A stretch of 64,000 nt of DNA from Earliella scabrosa (taxonomy: Eukaryota > Basidiomycota > Agaricomycetes > Polyporales > Polyporaceae): positions 310,001 through 374,000 of the forward strand of contig JABYQQ010000021.1 of the NCBI GenBank assembly GCA_022605405.1. Direction: 5' to 3'. Made by a program: the position numbers and the translations under genes. Of the stretch, positions 21,918 through 32,049 are shown in pieces. The notes under the pieces were generated by a model that worked only from the letters and a program-made list of their open reading frames with translations, was not told the origin of the DNA and did no database searches. The first letter of the stretch is position 1, and each line of letters opens with the position of its first letter.

Positions 21918-23360
21918 CTACATAGGACAGGGGAGGGAATTGATCTGAGGAATGTTGTCGCATGTGGATTTGATCCCCAACTTCTTGGCCTCCTTCACTG
22001 TACAACCCAGTTCCGCAAGCTGAAACATGGTTGCTTGGTTGAAGAACACCACTGAGCCTCGTCCTTGGACACTGTTAACCGGGGAGGAGTTCTCCGGAGT
22101 GGGAACAGCTCCATCTGATGTGGTGACAACAGAACAGTCTACGAACCATGTCAACAGATACCGGAATCCACAGAAGAACTCTCACGGACCTTCTATATTG
22201 ACGTTGAAATGAGTGAAGAGCGAGGAAGGGTAGAACAGGAGACAGCCGGGACGTAACTCAATGACGAGCCCTGCTTCCCATAATACCAGCCAGGCCTTCT
22301 CCTTGTGCAAGAATTTGCCTGTAGCGGACAAGTTCAGCTATAGTCAACAACAAGCAAGACTGGCTGCTTCACGTACCCCAGACAAATACCACACACATCA
22401 TAAATGCCAGATTCTTGCCGTCCACATGCGGCCGGGTCAAGACGCCTTGGACGTCATCTTGAGGACCATTGATACAATAATTGTACCAATACCCGAAAGG
22501 AGGCCTAGCATGCTCGTGACCTTGCGCCGCGAGAAGATCCGAACACCTCCTCACTCTCGCTGCCATCGCCGGGAATCGTGTCTCAAAGACCCTGGCAGCG
22601 TGTCTTCTGCATATCCTACGTCAAAGTGATGGCTGGACGGGCTGATAGTGAGCGACGTACATCAGTCTGTCTGTCGGGCCGCCCGCTCGGGTGAGCCACT
22701 TCGTCTCTTCCTCGTGCGCCAGATGGAACTGCGTTAGTTGGGGAACCTGTAGAAGGTTACAATAATTTTTACGCTACAGTCGAGAAGCGCGCTCACCAGT
22801 TTATTCTGGCGGTCTATGCCCACCACCATGTACCAATGCCTCCCACGATTGTTAACTTCAAGATCTCCAGCAGCTCTGGGGCCACACCGCGCGATGTATG
22901 ACAAGCAGTCCGCTTCAAACCTCTCAAGAAAGGTCAGCTGCTCCGGTTCCTCGCGGGACTCCATCCAAAATGGGACGTCGCTGCGAAACCCAAACGCTCT
23001 ACCATCCTGATCCACAAACCACTTAGGGGTCCTAGAGGATGACTCGTATGTAAGAACTAACACCGTCGTTGTGAAGTACTCACCGGTTATAGGGGATTTT
23101 TCTGAACTTCAGCTCACCGAGCAAGCGTTGTGCAATGGTGCCAGCCTCCCATTCCCTCTCAACCCAGTCAGGGATGTGCTTTCGTCGTCGGAAGTCGCTT
23201 CCAGCCCACCCCGTGCTAGTTGCGGGCAGCGAGGACACTGTGCCCGAACTGGCTGTTGACTCCGCCTGATGAATCTTTCCATTCATGATCTTCTTGGTAA
23301 GGTCGTCCCTCCGCCGCTGGCGCCGATGGGATGACCTCCTATGTTCAGAAGCCTGAGCAA
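21918..23360 (-). CDS. TET/JBP-like 2OG-Fe(II) dioxygenase
   Basis: Six exons can be chained with every phase consistent: 23084-23360, 22797-23031, 22661-22728, 22377-22606, 22190-22318 and 21918-22138, about 386 residues. The catalytic core spans exons 4-6. RPHVDGKNLAFMMCVVFVWG gives the H-x-D iron ligands. KAWLVLWEAGLVIELRPG and FYPSSLFTHFNV give the distal His. GRGSVVFFNQATMF gives an R-x-S pair like the 2-oxoglutarate-binding RxS of TET/JBP enzymes. The upstream half (SDFRRRKHIPDWVEREWEAG, FLERFEADCLSYIARCG) fits this expanded basidiomycete family. Fungal TET/JBP proteins oxidise 5-methylcytosine and many spread with KDZ transposons; for this gene that is inference. The start is not fixed; a candidate exon lies at 23562-23736. 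One of the two MITE copies lies about 1.5 kb upstream. Confidence 0.72.
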
Positions 23361-24862
23361 CTATCAGTGCCTACGTCACGAGAGAAGCAGATGCATGCAA
23401 AACCTCTGTGTAGTGAAGTGTTCTCGACGCTGGAATCGCAAGGTCGCGTTGGGGGTAAGGTGTTACATGCCCTCGCCGTTCCTGCCTAGCCGTCGGTTTG
23501 ATGGTACCCTGCTCATTCGGTTACTAGTGATACAGAAAGCCATGACACTTCACAGACATACCTCCGAGCATTCCGTGTCTTGCAACCCGTCGTTATCACG
23601 GGCTCCGACAAGCTGTGCGAGATGCGGTTCAAACGCGACGAGGTCGTCTTGGACCTCTTGGACGAGTGCTGTGATCAAAACTTTCGGGGCACGTTCAACG
23701 TCAGGAGTGTGGTCGCCAGGCAGCGTGGGGGAGAAACTGCAATTCCACCGAGGTCATGATGAGCATGTAGATGTAGATGTGACACTCAGCTCACTATTGA
23801 TCTACAACTGGTGTGGTGACGTTGCCGTTGAGAACAGACGGTGACGGTGACTTGCTTTTCACTGTCCAGAGCCGGTCTATCATCGCTCTCGGGCAAATGG
23901 TTGTGAAGTGACTTACTGCTGTACATGCAAGAAGGTGGGTTGAAGAGTGAAGGAACACGTCAGTGCGGTTTAGCGTTGAGCCTCGAGCCTCCAGCTATTC
24001 CAAAAATTTATGTCGCTCGGGGTGTGCCCGGATCACGGCAAGCCTATGCCGGCCTATGGCGCTCTCCTCAATCCAAATACGGGAGGAGACTCTTGCAAAG
24101 CCGCCCCCTCACAATCACGGACGAACCCAATTCACACAGCCTTAGCCCTGGCAACGTATGATTTATTATCACAAGTATCTAGGAAAGCTTTGACCAGATA
24201 GTACTGATAACGACTGTAGCAATGTAAAGACAAATAGGAACCTTCGCGCTCACCGATGGCAGCCGTATTCATGAGCAGGTTGGAGACGGTCGCTGCAACG
24301 TTATCAAGGCGGTGACGCACGATGGTGGTCTCGAAGAAGCGCGCTACAATGAGGCCAGGTGTAACGTCAACCCAAGAGGACAGAGAGGGAGATCGGAGCA
24401 GCCTGCTCCGACACCGATCCTGCAGATAAGCTCGCATCAGTGATTTGAAAGAGGAAAGAGCAAGAAGCATAATGATGGGGCACAACCATCGACGGTGAAC
24501 ATACACGGCCTGAGTCCACGGCTGGTACAAGCCCATATACGAGAGGACTGCTTACCGGAAGAGCTGGCAGATTGGATTGAGATGCGGTCTTGTCACTTGA
24601 GTTGAGGGTGTCCCGTCACCGGAGAGGGGCAGTCATCCAGGGACGGGACAAGTAGAAGGATTCCCAACGTGGCCCTTTAAATATTTGCGGTGCCGAGGGT
24701 GAGAAGTTGATAGATATGGTTCTCACGCCACAGACGCGTCAAGGCGCGGTTCCCCCTTTCCCGTGCAGGTCCGTGCGCACTGCGACCGAACGAGGCATGC
24801 GTCCACGACGATCTGTCGCGTGGAGACAAAAGCGGGGCTTGTCCTGGGTCCGACGTGCGAGG
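23361..24862. other. Probable 5' exons of the dioxygenase plus unresolved DNA
   Basis: On the minus strand 23562-23736 is open between TTGCAG and a GTATGT donor and reads LVQEVQDDLVAFEPHLAQLV, a plausible upstream exon of the dioxygenase. A further minus frame at 24132-24536 contains IVARFFETTIVRHRLDNVAA followed by a GTGAGC donor near 24255 and could be an exon too. I cannot connect them with confidence. Confidence 0.35.
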
Positions 24863-25024
24863 TACAGTCATCCCCCGTTCAATGGGTCACCCCGGTCGAT
24901 GGGTCACCTGTCTTATAGGGCAACTTTTTGGCGGGAGGTGGCACCAGAACGCCAACAAAGCGCTCAGCTGTGGTGCGAGGCGACCCACTGAACGGGGTGA
25001 CCCATCGAGCGGGGGAAGACTGTA
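24863..25024. mobile_element. MITE copy 2, TA target site, Tc1/mariner-like
   Basis: This is the fuller copy, 162 bp including the flanking TA pair. The arms are inverted repeats of about 46 bp with a handful of mismatches: the left arm has TACAGTCATCCCCCGTTCAA and the right arm, read in reverse complement, TACAGTCTTCCCCCGCTCGA. The centre is CTTATAGGGCAACTTTTTGG followed by GCGGGAGGTGGCACC. It has no coding capacity. See 10348-10505 for the other copy. Confidence 0.87.
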
Positions 25025-25393
25025 CTCATTGGTGTTACCATTGGACTGAGCAGGAGGCGTGCTTCACTAGGCGCCGGGGCGCGCGCGCACCATGCCTTCC
25101 TCGACATGTGAGTGAAGCTTCCTCGTCGACCTCTTCAAGTTTATCTTCGCTCCAGCACCGGCTGCCATAACAGGCGCACCTGAGTACCCCTCAACGGTCC
25201 CGCCCCGCAGCGCTTTCACTAGGAACACCTCAGCAACTCCTAGCGACGGAGGACAACTGGCTCGAGCGGGGACGAAGAGTCAAGGCGTCATATGAAGGAG
25301 CGGTTGTACGTCGCTCAGCTGGGCTGAAGCCATCATGCTCAGGTGAGTCATCGCTCTCGTGCTTGCAATATCCGTCTGCGATGCTGCAGACCG

Positions 25394-25446
25394 TGCACGG
25401 TCAAACTCTTACATCGAGCATGCGGGACCCGTCGCACATCGCACGA
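25394..25446. repeat. 53-bp dispersed direct repeat, copy 1
   Basis: Starts TGCACGGTCAAACTCTTACA and continues GCGGGACCCGTCGCA. It matches 26081-26133 at 50 of 53 positions by eye, in the same orientation. The flanks are not alike. Confidence 0.75.
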
Positions 25447-26080
25447 CGGACAAGATGACGCAGCCCAAGAAGAACCCGGCCACTCAGAGCATAGACTCGC
25501 AGCACGGTCGTGGAGCAGAACTACCCGCACACATACTATGGTGTTGAGACGGGCAAGCACGTTCAACCCCCAAGTCGACGATTCATCCCTCCCGCCGATC
25601 GTCGGCATCGCTATCCTCGAGTTCCGCGTCGGTCGAGGTCGGTCAAGGTGCGCATCCATTTACTTACACTTCATATCTCGAGAGTGGTGCTCAACGCATC
25701 GGGCCATTGGTCGCTCAGTTCATGGCCCACAAGTTGCTGTTCAATCCGGCCTGTCGCGCGCAAATTTGAAGCTCACCGACGAGTTCGACCTCTCCGACCT
25801 GGACATTGCCCTCGCGGTTTCCACCTCCAGGCCGGCGTTGGACGAGTACCCCAGTGGACCGGCGGCCATATCACGCAACAAAAGCGAAGAGAAGTTGAGA
25901 TGCACGCACCAAGAACAAACGCCACAGCGTAGCCTTCCCAAGGGTCAAGGTTCATAAGCGCGTGATGAACCCGACGCAATAACGACGGGCACGGTGGAAC
26001 CTGGCCGGAAGCTCTATGTGCGGGCGTGTTGGCCTGTTCGTCGTGGGGACGACGGGGTAGGCGTTGTGCATGTGCGGTGC

Positions 26081-26133
26081 TGCACGGTCAAACTCTTACA
26101 TCTAGGATGCGGGACCCGTCGCAAATCGCACGA
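26081..26133. repeat. 53-bp dispersed direct repeat, copy 2
   Basis: Partner of 25394-25446, 687 bp downstream. Three substitutions separate the two copies. Confidence 0.75.
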
Positions 26134-27157
26134 ACAAGCCCATCTGACGCCCGTGAGACAGGTACGCCCATCTGCTCCCTCCTACTTACCCGCTTTCACT
26201 TGTACTACGCCCCGCCGCGATGATTGAGTGGTACGTATGCACTTTCATCTGCTCCTTCCCCTGCTCACTTCTTCCTCACCTGCAATCCATCGCAATAGAT
26301 TTCCCGGTCATTGGTGATGGAGATGGTAGTTTGATGTGCGAGGTGGACGACCCCGTCTAGGAGGGTGTTCTCTGCCACGGCGAGGTGCGTACTGGTCCGT
26401 TTGCGTCAGAGCCGCTCTGAATAGGCGCATGTCGAAGATGCTTCTCCATACGTCCGCTCTCTTCTCTTGCCCCGCGTCACCAGCTAGTCGGTGACGGCTT
26501 CAAGTACCCCCCTGACAATACCTCTATACACGAAGATATCATCGCCGCACGCTACGTGAATGTCGACTTCTCTCACCTCCGCTCTCTCACTCATGTTGCA
26601 GCTGCGCCTCAGCATGTCAATGACGCACACCATGACCTACAACGCCATGACCTACATCCATCACCTTCCCAAACCCCGAGTCGACCGTCCTACCCTCATC
26701 GCCGAACAGACCAATCATATCGACCCGACCCGAGCCTCGACGCCTGCCCCTTCCGCCACCGTCTCAGATTATGCCTTAGCAAGCTGTGTCCGAGATGACA
26801 AACCACCAGAAGCACTCTGAGAGCAAAAAGAACACCGAGCGCGATGAGGTGGTGACGAACCAGTGCAAGATGAGGCCGTTGGAGCTCATCCACGATACGC
26901 CTCCCCGCCCGTCCGGCCTCTCGTGCTCTTGCCTAGGGTCTTGCTGACCCTGCTCGACAAGGCGGCGGAGAAGCCAGCATTGCTGCTTATCCCCGCAGCT
27001 AGCGTCCATCAAGCGGAACCCCGCGTTGCTCGACACCAAGAGGAGACAAATTTGTGTGCTCATAAGCGCGGAGATGGGAGTTCAGATTACGGACAACCTA
27101 CACTACATTCTCTAGGATACGATGTATGTGCTTTACCGTACCAGAAGCAGGACAAAG

Positions 27158-29477
27158 TCAGAGTTCCAAGCATAGTTGTGATGTGATCGGGGCTCTCTTC
27201 TTGCCCCACGTCGCCCGAAATATCGCCCACTCTCCTTTAGAGCTTCTCCCATATGACTTCCACCGTTGAACCACGCCCGGGCTCTCACGCGCTTTCTTGA
27301 ATACCATGTAGTTGTCACTGAAGGTCTGTTTCTTACGAGAATGACCAGGGAAAGCAAGGTCGAAGGCAGCACCAACAGACATGCTATCATTCCGGAATCG
27401 TTCCCAGGCCTCGAAACCGGCGGCCATGTCGCAGAAGTACAGCCATGGCCAGCCGCATTTTGAAGGTCCGCGTGGCGCTGGACCGAGATCCAGCGGCCTG
27501 TAGAAAGTAATAGGGGAGGACATGTCTGGCAGCACACCGATAGAGGAGCTTTTTGAGGAGAAGAGGGCAGGAATCATGGGAGGGACAGTGCCAGTGCCAT
27601 CGGAAAGCTCTTCGCTCCGGAGCCGGGGGGTGTATGGAGTCGGGATTGACTGGGGAGTGGCAGTGGCATATGAAGGCGAAGGGATGGGTCCTGAGTGGTC
27701 AAGATCCGCTCGTGGTCTGGCCGACGGCGTCGACGGAGCATTGTCTGCTAGAGATAGCTTGCGCATGCCGCTGACAGGCGTCGCCAGGTTGCTCGAGGTG
27801 GAGGTAGTGATACTTCGAGGGGAGGCCACTCCAAGGGTGTCCCAAAGGAGACGAGGGAACCGCATTGAAGATATCGGCGTCGGAGTGTTGGAACGAGGGA
27901 GCAGGTTGTACGTGGGTATGGGCGTGTGAGGGATGGGTGAGCTGAGACAACGTGTCAGCATGAGTAAGATCGGTGAGATCGTAGAGGTGCCCCATGTGTA
28001 CTCACAAAGAGTGTTTGACCTGAGAGTCGGTCAGCTCAGTTCCAGCGCGTTTCAAGACCCGCAGGCCTGACGGCATGTCCGGTGCCTGAACCACGCCCAG
28101 CGAGCGAAAATGAAGGTCGCCACACGTCAATACATTGCGACGGGGAGTTGTGTTATCTCCCTCGAACCAGTTGTACGAGCTCCAGTCGAAGTACTCGAAG
28201 TACTCGTTGTCGAACTTGAAGCGTTTGACGAGGTATGCTGAATCAGATGGGCGGAACCAGGGATAGTGAGGGGCGACGATCTGAGTGATGACGGGGGCCT
28301 TGTTGTCCTGGTAGGAGATCAGAGGATAGGTATGATATACTTGAACGGCCAAGACCAGGTCGACCCACCTCATGCCACCAAACCAATACAATCGTCTTCC
28401 CTTGTTCTTCCTCAGAAGCCTTGCTTGCATTGTTGACCTCCTGACGGCGAAGTTCGTCAATCTGGGCATCATGCAGCTGGCGTTCGTATGGAGGGTCTAT
28501 CGAGAGTGCATAGGAGGAAAGATGGGGCCGCAACAACTCAGCATCGCCTTGAGCGGCGTTCTTCCGGCTAGAAGTAGCCCCATGCTTCTTTGACCGACTG
28601 CGGCGTTTCTTGGGCAGCAGAGTGTCATCAGGCATGGCAGCACTGTCAGGGTGCGACGGTGTTGGCGCTGCTGAAGCGAGTGGAATGGAAGGTGCGGGAG
28701 AGTCGGGAGAAACGGGAGGGTTGGCAGGAACGGGAGGGTTGTCAGGAACGGGAGCGGTGGCAGGAACGGGAGCGGTGGCAGGAACGGGAGGTGCGGGAGG
28801 AATTGGAGGTGCGGGAGGGACCGACGGTACGTTGGCACGGCCACGGCGACCTTCCATGGCAAAGGTATGAATGAACAGATATTGGCGGGGAAGAAGAGAT
28901 GACACTGTCATACCTTTCCGCGCAGGCTGGTCCACAGCCGTGCGATGACTAGAAATACCACAGCGACGCAAGCCCACAAGCAGCCGGTGCGCATCCGCGC
29001 AGCAAGCTTCGCATAGCCCGAACAGGCAACTGAGATTGCGACTACCAGGCGCGTCAGTAGCACACATCCGACCCGGACATGGCTTCCGGGGACTGCCTGT
29101 AGGCTTGCCAGGTGGGAGGTCTGTGAGAAATTTGAGATATTGACAGCGATGCAAGGCGGCCTCAGAGTTGTTGATGCACTTGCGGAGATTATGGTAGTAA
29201 TAGTAAGTGGAAAGGTAGTGCTTACTTAGAGTAGAACGTTGGAACATACAACTTCGTACCACAAATCCTTATGTTCCGGACGTTTCTTTCCCTCGCAGAG
29301 CTGGGGGGCTGACACCTTGGCATTGTTACAGTCGGGACAGAGTTTGAGGTGCTGAAGAGGATCGACAAGACGGTCAAGCTCAGAGGGATTCATTAAAGCA
29401 CGAGGATAGGGCACAAAGAAGGGGCGGTATTCAGAGAGGTCGAGGTCGAGGAAAGATTCGATGAGGAGTGTTGGCAA
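27158..29477 (-). CDS. Multi-exon protein of an expanded basidiomycete family (Cys cluster, Pro linker)
   Basis: Starting at ATG 29475-29477, exons can be joined as follows. Exon 1 ends KDLWYEV before a GTATGT intron. Exon 2 reads AALHRCQYLKFLTDLPPG and has a Cys-rich segment (CLFGLCEACCADAHRLL). Exon 3 starts GRRGRANVPSV, contains Pro repeats (APVPATAPVP), a basic segment (KKRRSRSKKHG) and ends TIVLVWWHE. Exon 4 begins DNKAPVITQIVAPHYPWFRP after a 61-nt intron and ends TELTDSQVKHS. Exon 5 ends the protein with GWPWLYFCDMAAGFEAWERF, FPGHSRKKQTFSDNYMVF and YGRSSKGEWAIFRATW. This order (possible zinc site, disordered linker, W-W segment, C-terminal W-P-x-x-Y-x-x-D-M block) recurs in Agaricomycete genomes in many copies. 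Function is unknown; a link to mobile DNA is my suspicion only. Confidence 0.6.
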
Positions 29478-32049
29478 AGGGGCGAGAGCGCGCCTCCGGG
29501 AGCAAGGCTACGGGCTATATAGACTCAATGCCGTCGGCTAAATGGGATAGTCGCGCAAATGGGGCTGTGAACTGAATGGTAAGTAAGGCTGGCAGACACA
29601 CGTTTGAATAGAGTCTCTATTGACCGTTGGTCAGGAGTTGAGGGGTAGAGAGATGGAAGGACAAATTAGACAGCACCCTGCTAAGCCAGTCGACGTCAAA
29701 GGAGCGGATTCCACGTCTTGCTGGTTAGAAAAACCAATGACCAAGCCACGTTCAACTGACGCATTCCGGATGGAATTGGGCCTGAAGAATTCAAAATTAC
29801 AGTAAGTACTATGCCAGGAGGAGATTCGGAGGGCGCACCATCAATTTGATGTGGTAGTGTGCTCCACGCTCGTCTCTGGGAGCTGAGCGGTTACGCAGGT
29901 GAGCGTTGTTTGCCTACCGAAGGGTTTCGCACCATGCTAGTCATGACAGCGAGCATGCGAAACGCACGATGCTTAGAGAGTGACGCACCTCGGAATTCTC
30001 CTGAAGGGTTTCGCACCGTTCAAGACACCAGACGGAATGCGGAACGCACGATGCTCGGAGAGCTACGCAGCTGGGCATTCTACTGAAGGGATCCGCACCA
30101 TTCAAACAAAAAGCTATCATCCGGAACGCACGATGGCTGAGAGGGTTCCGCACCTCGGAATCTTGCTGAACGCAGCTGGGCATTCTACTGAAGGGATCCG
30201 TACCATAAAAGCTATCATCCGGAACGCGGAATGTTGCTGAAGAGGTTCGCGCCATTCGACACAGTAGCTAGTGTACGGAACGCTAAGTGCTTACAGCCCT
30301 GAGATCTTTGGAGTGCGGAACAACAGAGTCGAGGGTGAAACGTGGGTGGTTAGAAATGAACTCAGGCGCGTTAGCGAGACGCGTAAACGTTCCGCACGTG
30401 GTGATGCCTGGGCGTTCAACAGCGGACGTCCGCCGGACGTCCGGCGGAAGTCGGATCATAGCTCCAATCCTCTGGTTTCCCTGGCATCTACAGCCTTGCA
30501 GGTATGGATCCATTTGGCTCTTCCCTGAGCATTTTCCATGCTGATGTGGTCGCGTCACGCCCGCAGACATAGAAGCCCGGTTCCCGATGTACGAGCGGGC
30601 CCACCCTTCGTTCACCCCGCTGATGGTGACTGGGTCAAGTCACCTATACCAGGGGCGTCGCGTGCTTGAAACTGCACATTCGGCATGGCCTCCAGCACAA
30701 AACACAGACCGAGACCATCGAGACTATGAACGTGTTCGAGCGACCTGCGGATCGTCCAGTGCAGGGGCTCCTCTTCCTACTACTCAGCACGACATGTCCT
30801 GAGCGCACTAAACGCCATCAGAGGAGCCACAAGACGCGATACATCACTGTTGTCCCTGTTGAGATCGGGAATATCTGGAAATATGTATGTCGTAGACTAT
30901 CTCTATAAGAGGCACTGATAAGCGACGTCAGGATAGCATGCACTCCTGCTCGACGTCTCCCTGGGTGGCAAATCGAGAGTATGCTCGGTACGGTAGAACG
31001 AAACAAGCCTAGGCAACAGGTTAGCGTTAGGTGGACCGTCACGCTCAATTTCCGGTAAGCGGCAGCCCGGAACGAGGTCTCCGCAAAGAACGCAATCTCT
31101 AGTATGTTGGGGTAAGGGTAATTCTGCTACACCGCATCACCGTCTTCTCGCGCAAAGTTGGATTGGCTTCTAACTGTATTCATTGCTCCCGGCCGCATGA
31201 TAGCGCCAGTGATTCTTTGGTCACGTTCTCACAACTTCTTCCGGAGCTAACCTACCCCGGGCTACCCGTGACACAGGTAGAAGTCTACTCTTCCATGCAG
31301 ATGTTAGCTCCTGCCTCCCGGTACGTACTTGCCAAGCACCCACCGCTTTCATCTGCGCTGACACTCTTCGTCGCTTCGTCAAGCTGCTGCGCATCGCTAC
31401 AGTGCCCTCTACCCGCAGGCCATGAGGAAGCGGGTTCGGATCTTTCGGACGTGGGGCAACGCGGTGGGAAGAAAATCCTCCGGAATCGCTCGCCCACGAA
31501 AGGGCAACGTCGACTTCTATAGCGCAGAACGATGCCGTTATGGTTGCTCAAAGTCGGGACTCGGTGGCATCAGCTGGCAGCACCGGTAGCCTTCTTGGTG
31601 GCATCTCCATTGCAAATTGTGTAGTCGCGGAGGATGCACTGTGTGGCTTCACCTTTAGCCTCCGGAGCCCAGTTCTAGGCTGCGCGTATTCCACGACCCT
31701 CTCGGACGCTGCTCGTAGAAGGCAAGTACTGCTTGCGTTTTCCGTGCATCTGCACACGGCCGTGCGGGCATCTATCTTCTCGCCGCGGTGTTGAGGGCTT
31801 TGTGCGGCGAGTCTATCACAATTCCGGTGCGTCCTGATACCACATCCCTCGCTTACGACACTGGTTGTGAGATGGTCGATAGGTCTCGAAGCTATCTCTC
31901 GATGGGTGCCTGTACCGACCCTCGCACTTGCATATTCCACGTCAGCTCTGGCGCTGCTGGTTTACATTAAGGGTGGGGATGGAGCGTTCTGCTCTTCATC
32001 TCCAGGAGTCCCTAGCTTTCGTTGCACCCGAGCCCTCGTTCGAGCAGTT
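29478..32049. other. Repeat-containing intergenic region, no confident gene
   Basis: Apart from the tandem repeat at 29919-30262, I see only short frames. An 18-bp perfect palindrome, CCGCCGGACGTCCGGCGG, lies at 30430-30447. A plus frame at 30666-30908 and another at 31163-31522 are open but have no domain and no supporting splice structure. Confidence 0.4.
29919..30262. repeat. Degenerate tandem repeat, unit about 83 bp
   Basis: The motif GAAGGGWTYCGCACC starts near 29919, 30003, 30085, 30190 and 30239, each (except the last) followed by a CGGAACGCACGATG-like motif and by GCTGGGCATTCTACT or a relative. The spacings are 84, 82, 105 and 49 bp, so the later units carry an insertion and a deletion. 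No coding capacity is evident. Confidence 0.75.

Larger units (their letters stand above)
25025..27157. other. No confident gene; dispersed repeat inside
   Basis: Several overlapping frames of 60-200 codons exist on both strands between 25340 and 27130 but none shows a domain, and composition does not favour one strand. A 53-bp repeat occurs twice here. The segment may hold decayed genes. Confidence 0.4.

Noticed and set aside
26556..27186. Plus-strand gene with frames starting near 26556 and 26863
   Set aside because: Frames overlap in all phases, no domain is visible and no introns connect them.
27158..29477. KDZ transposase
   Set aside because: The Cys cluster and WPW block do not match the transposase pattern I remember; no catalytic D/E layout is visible.
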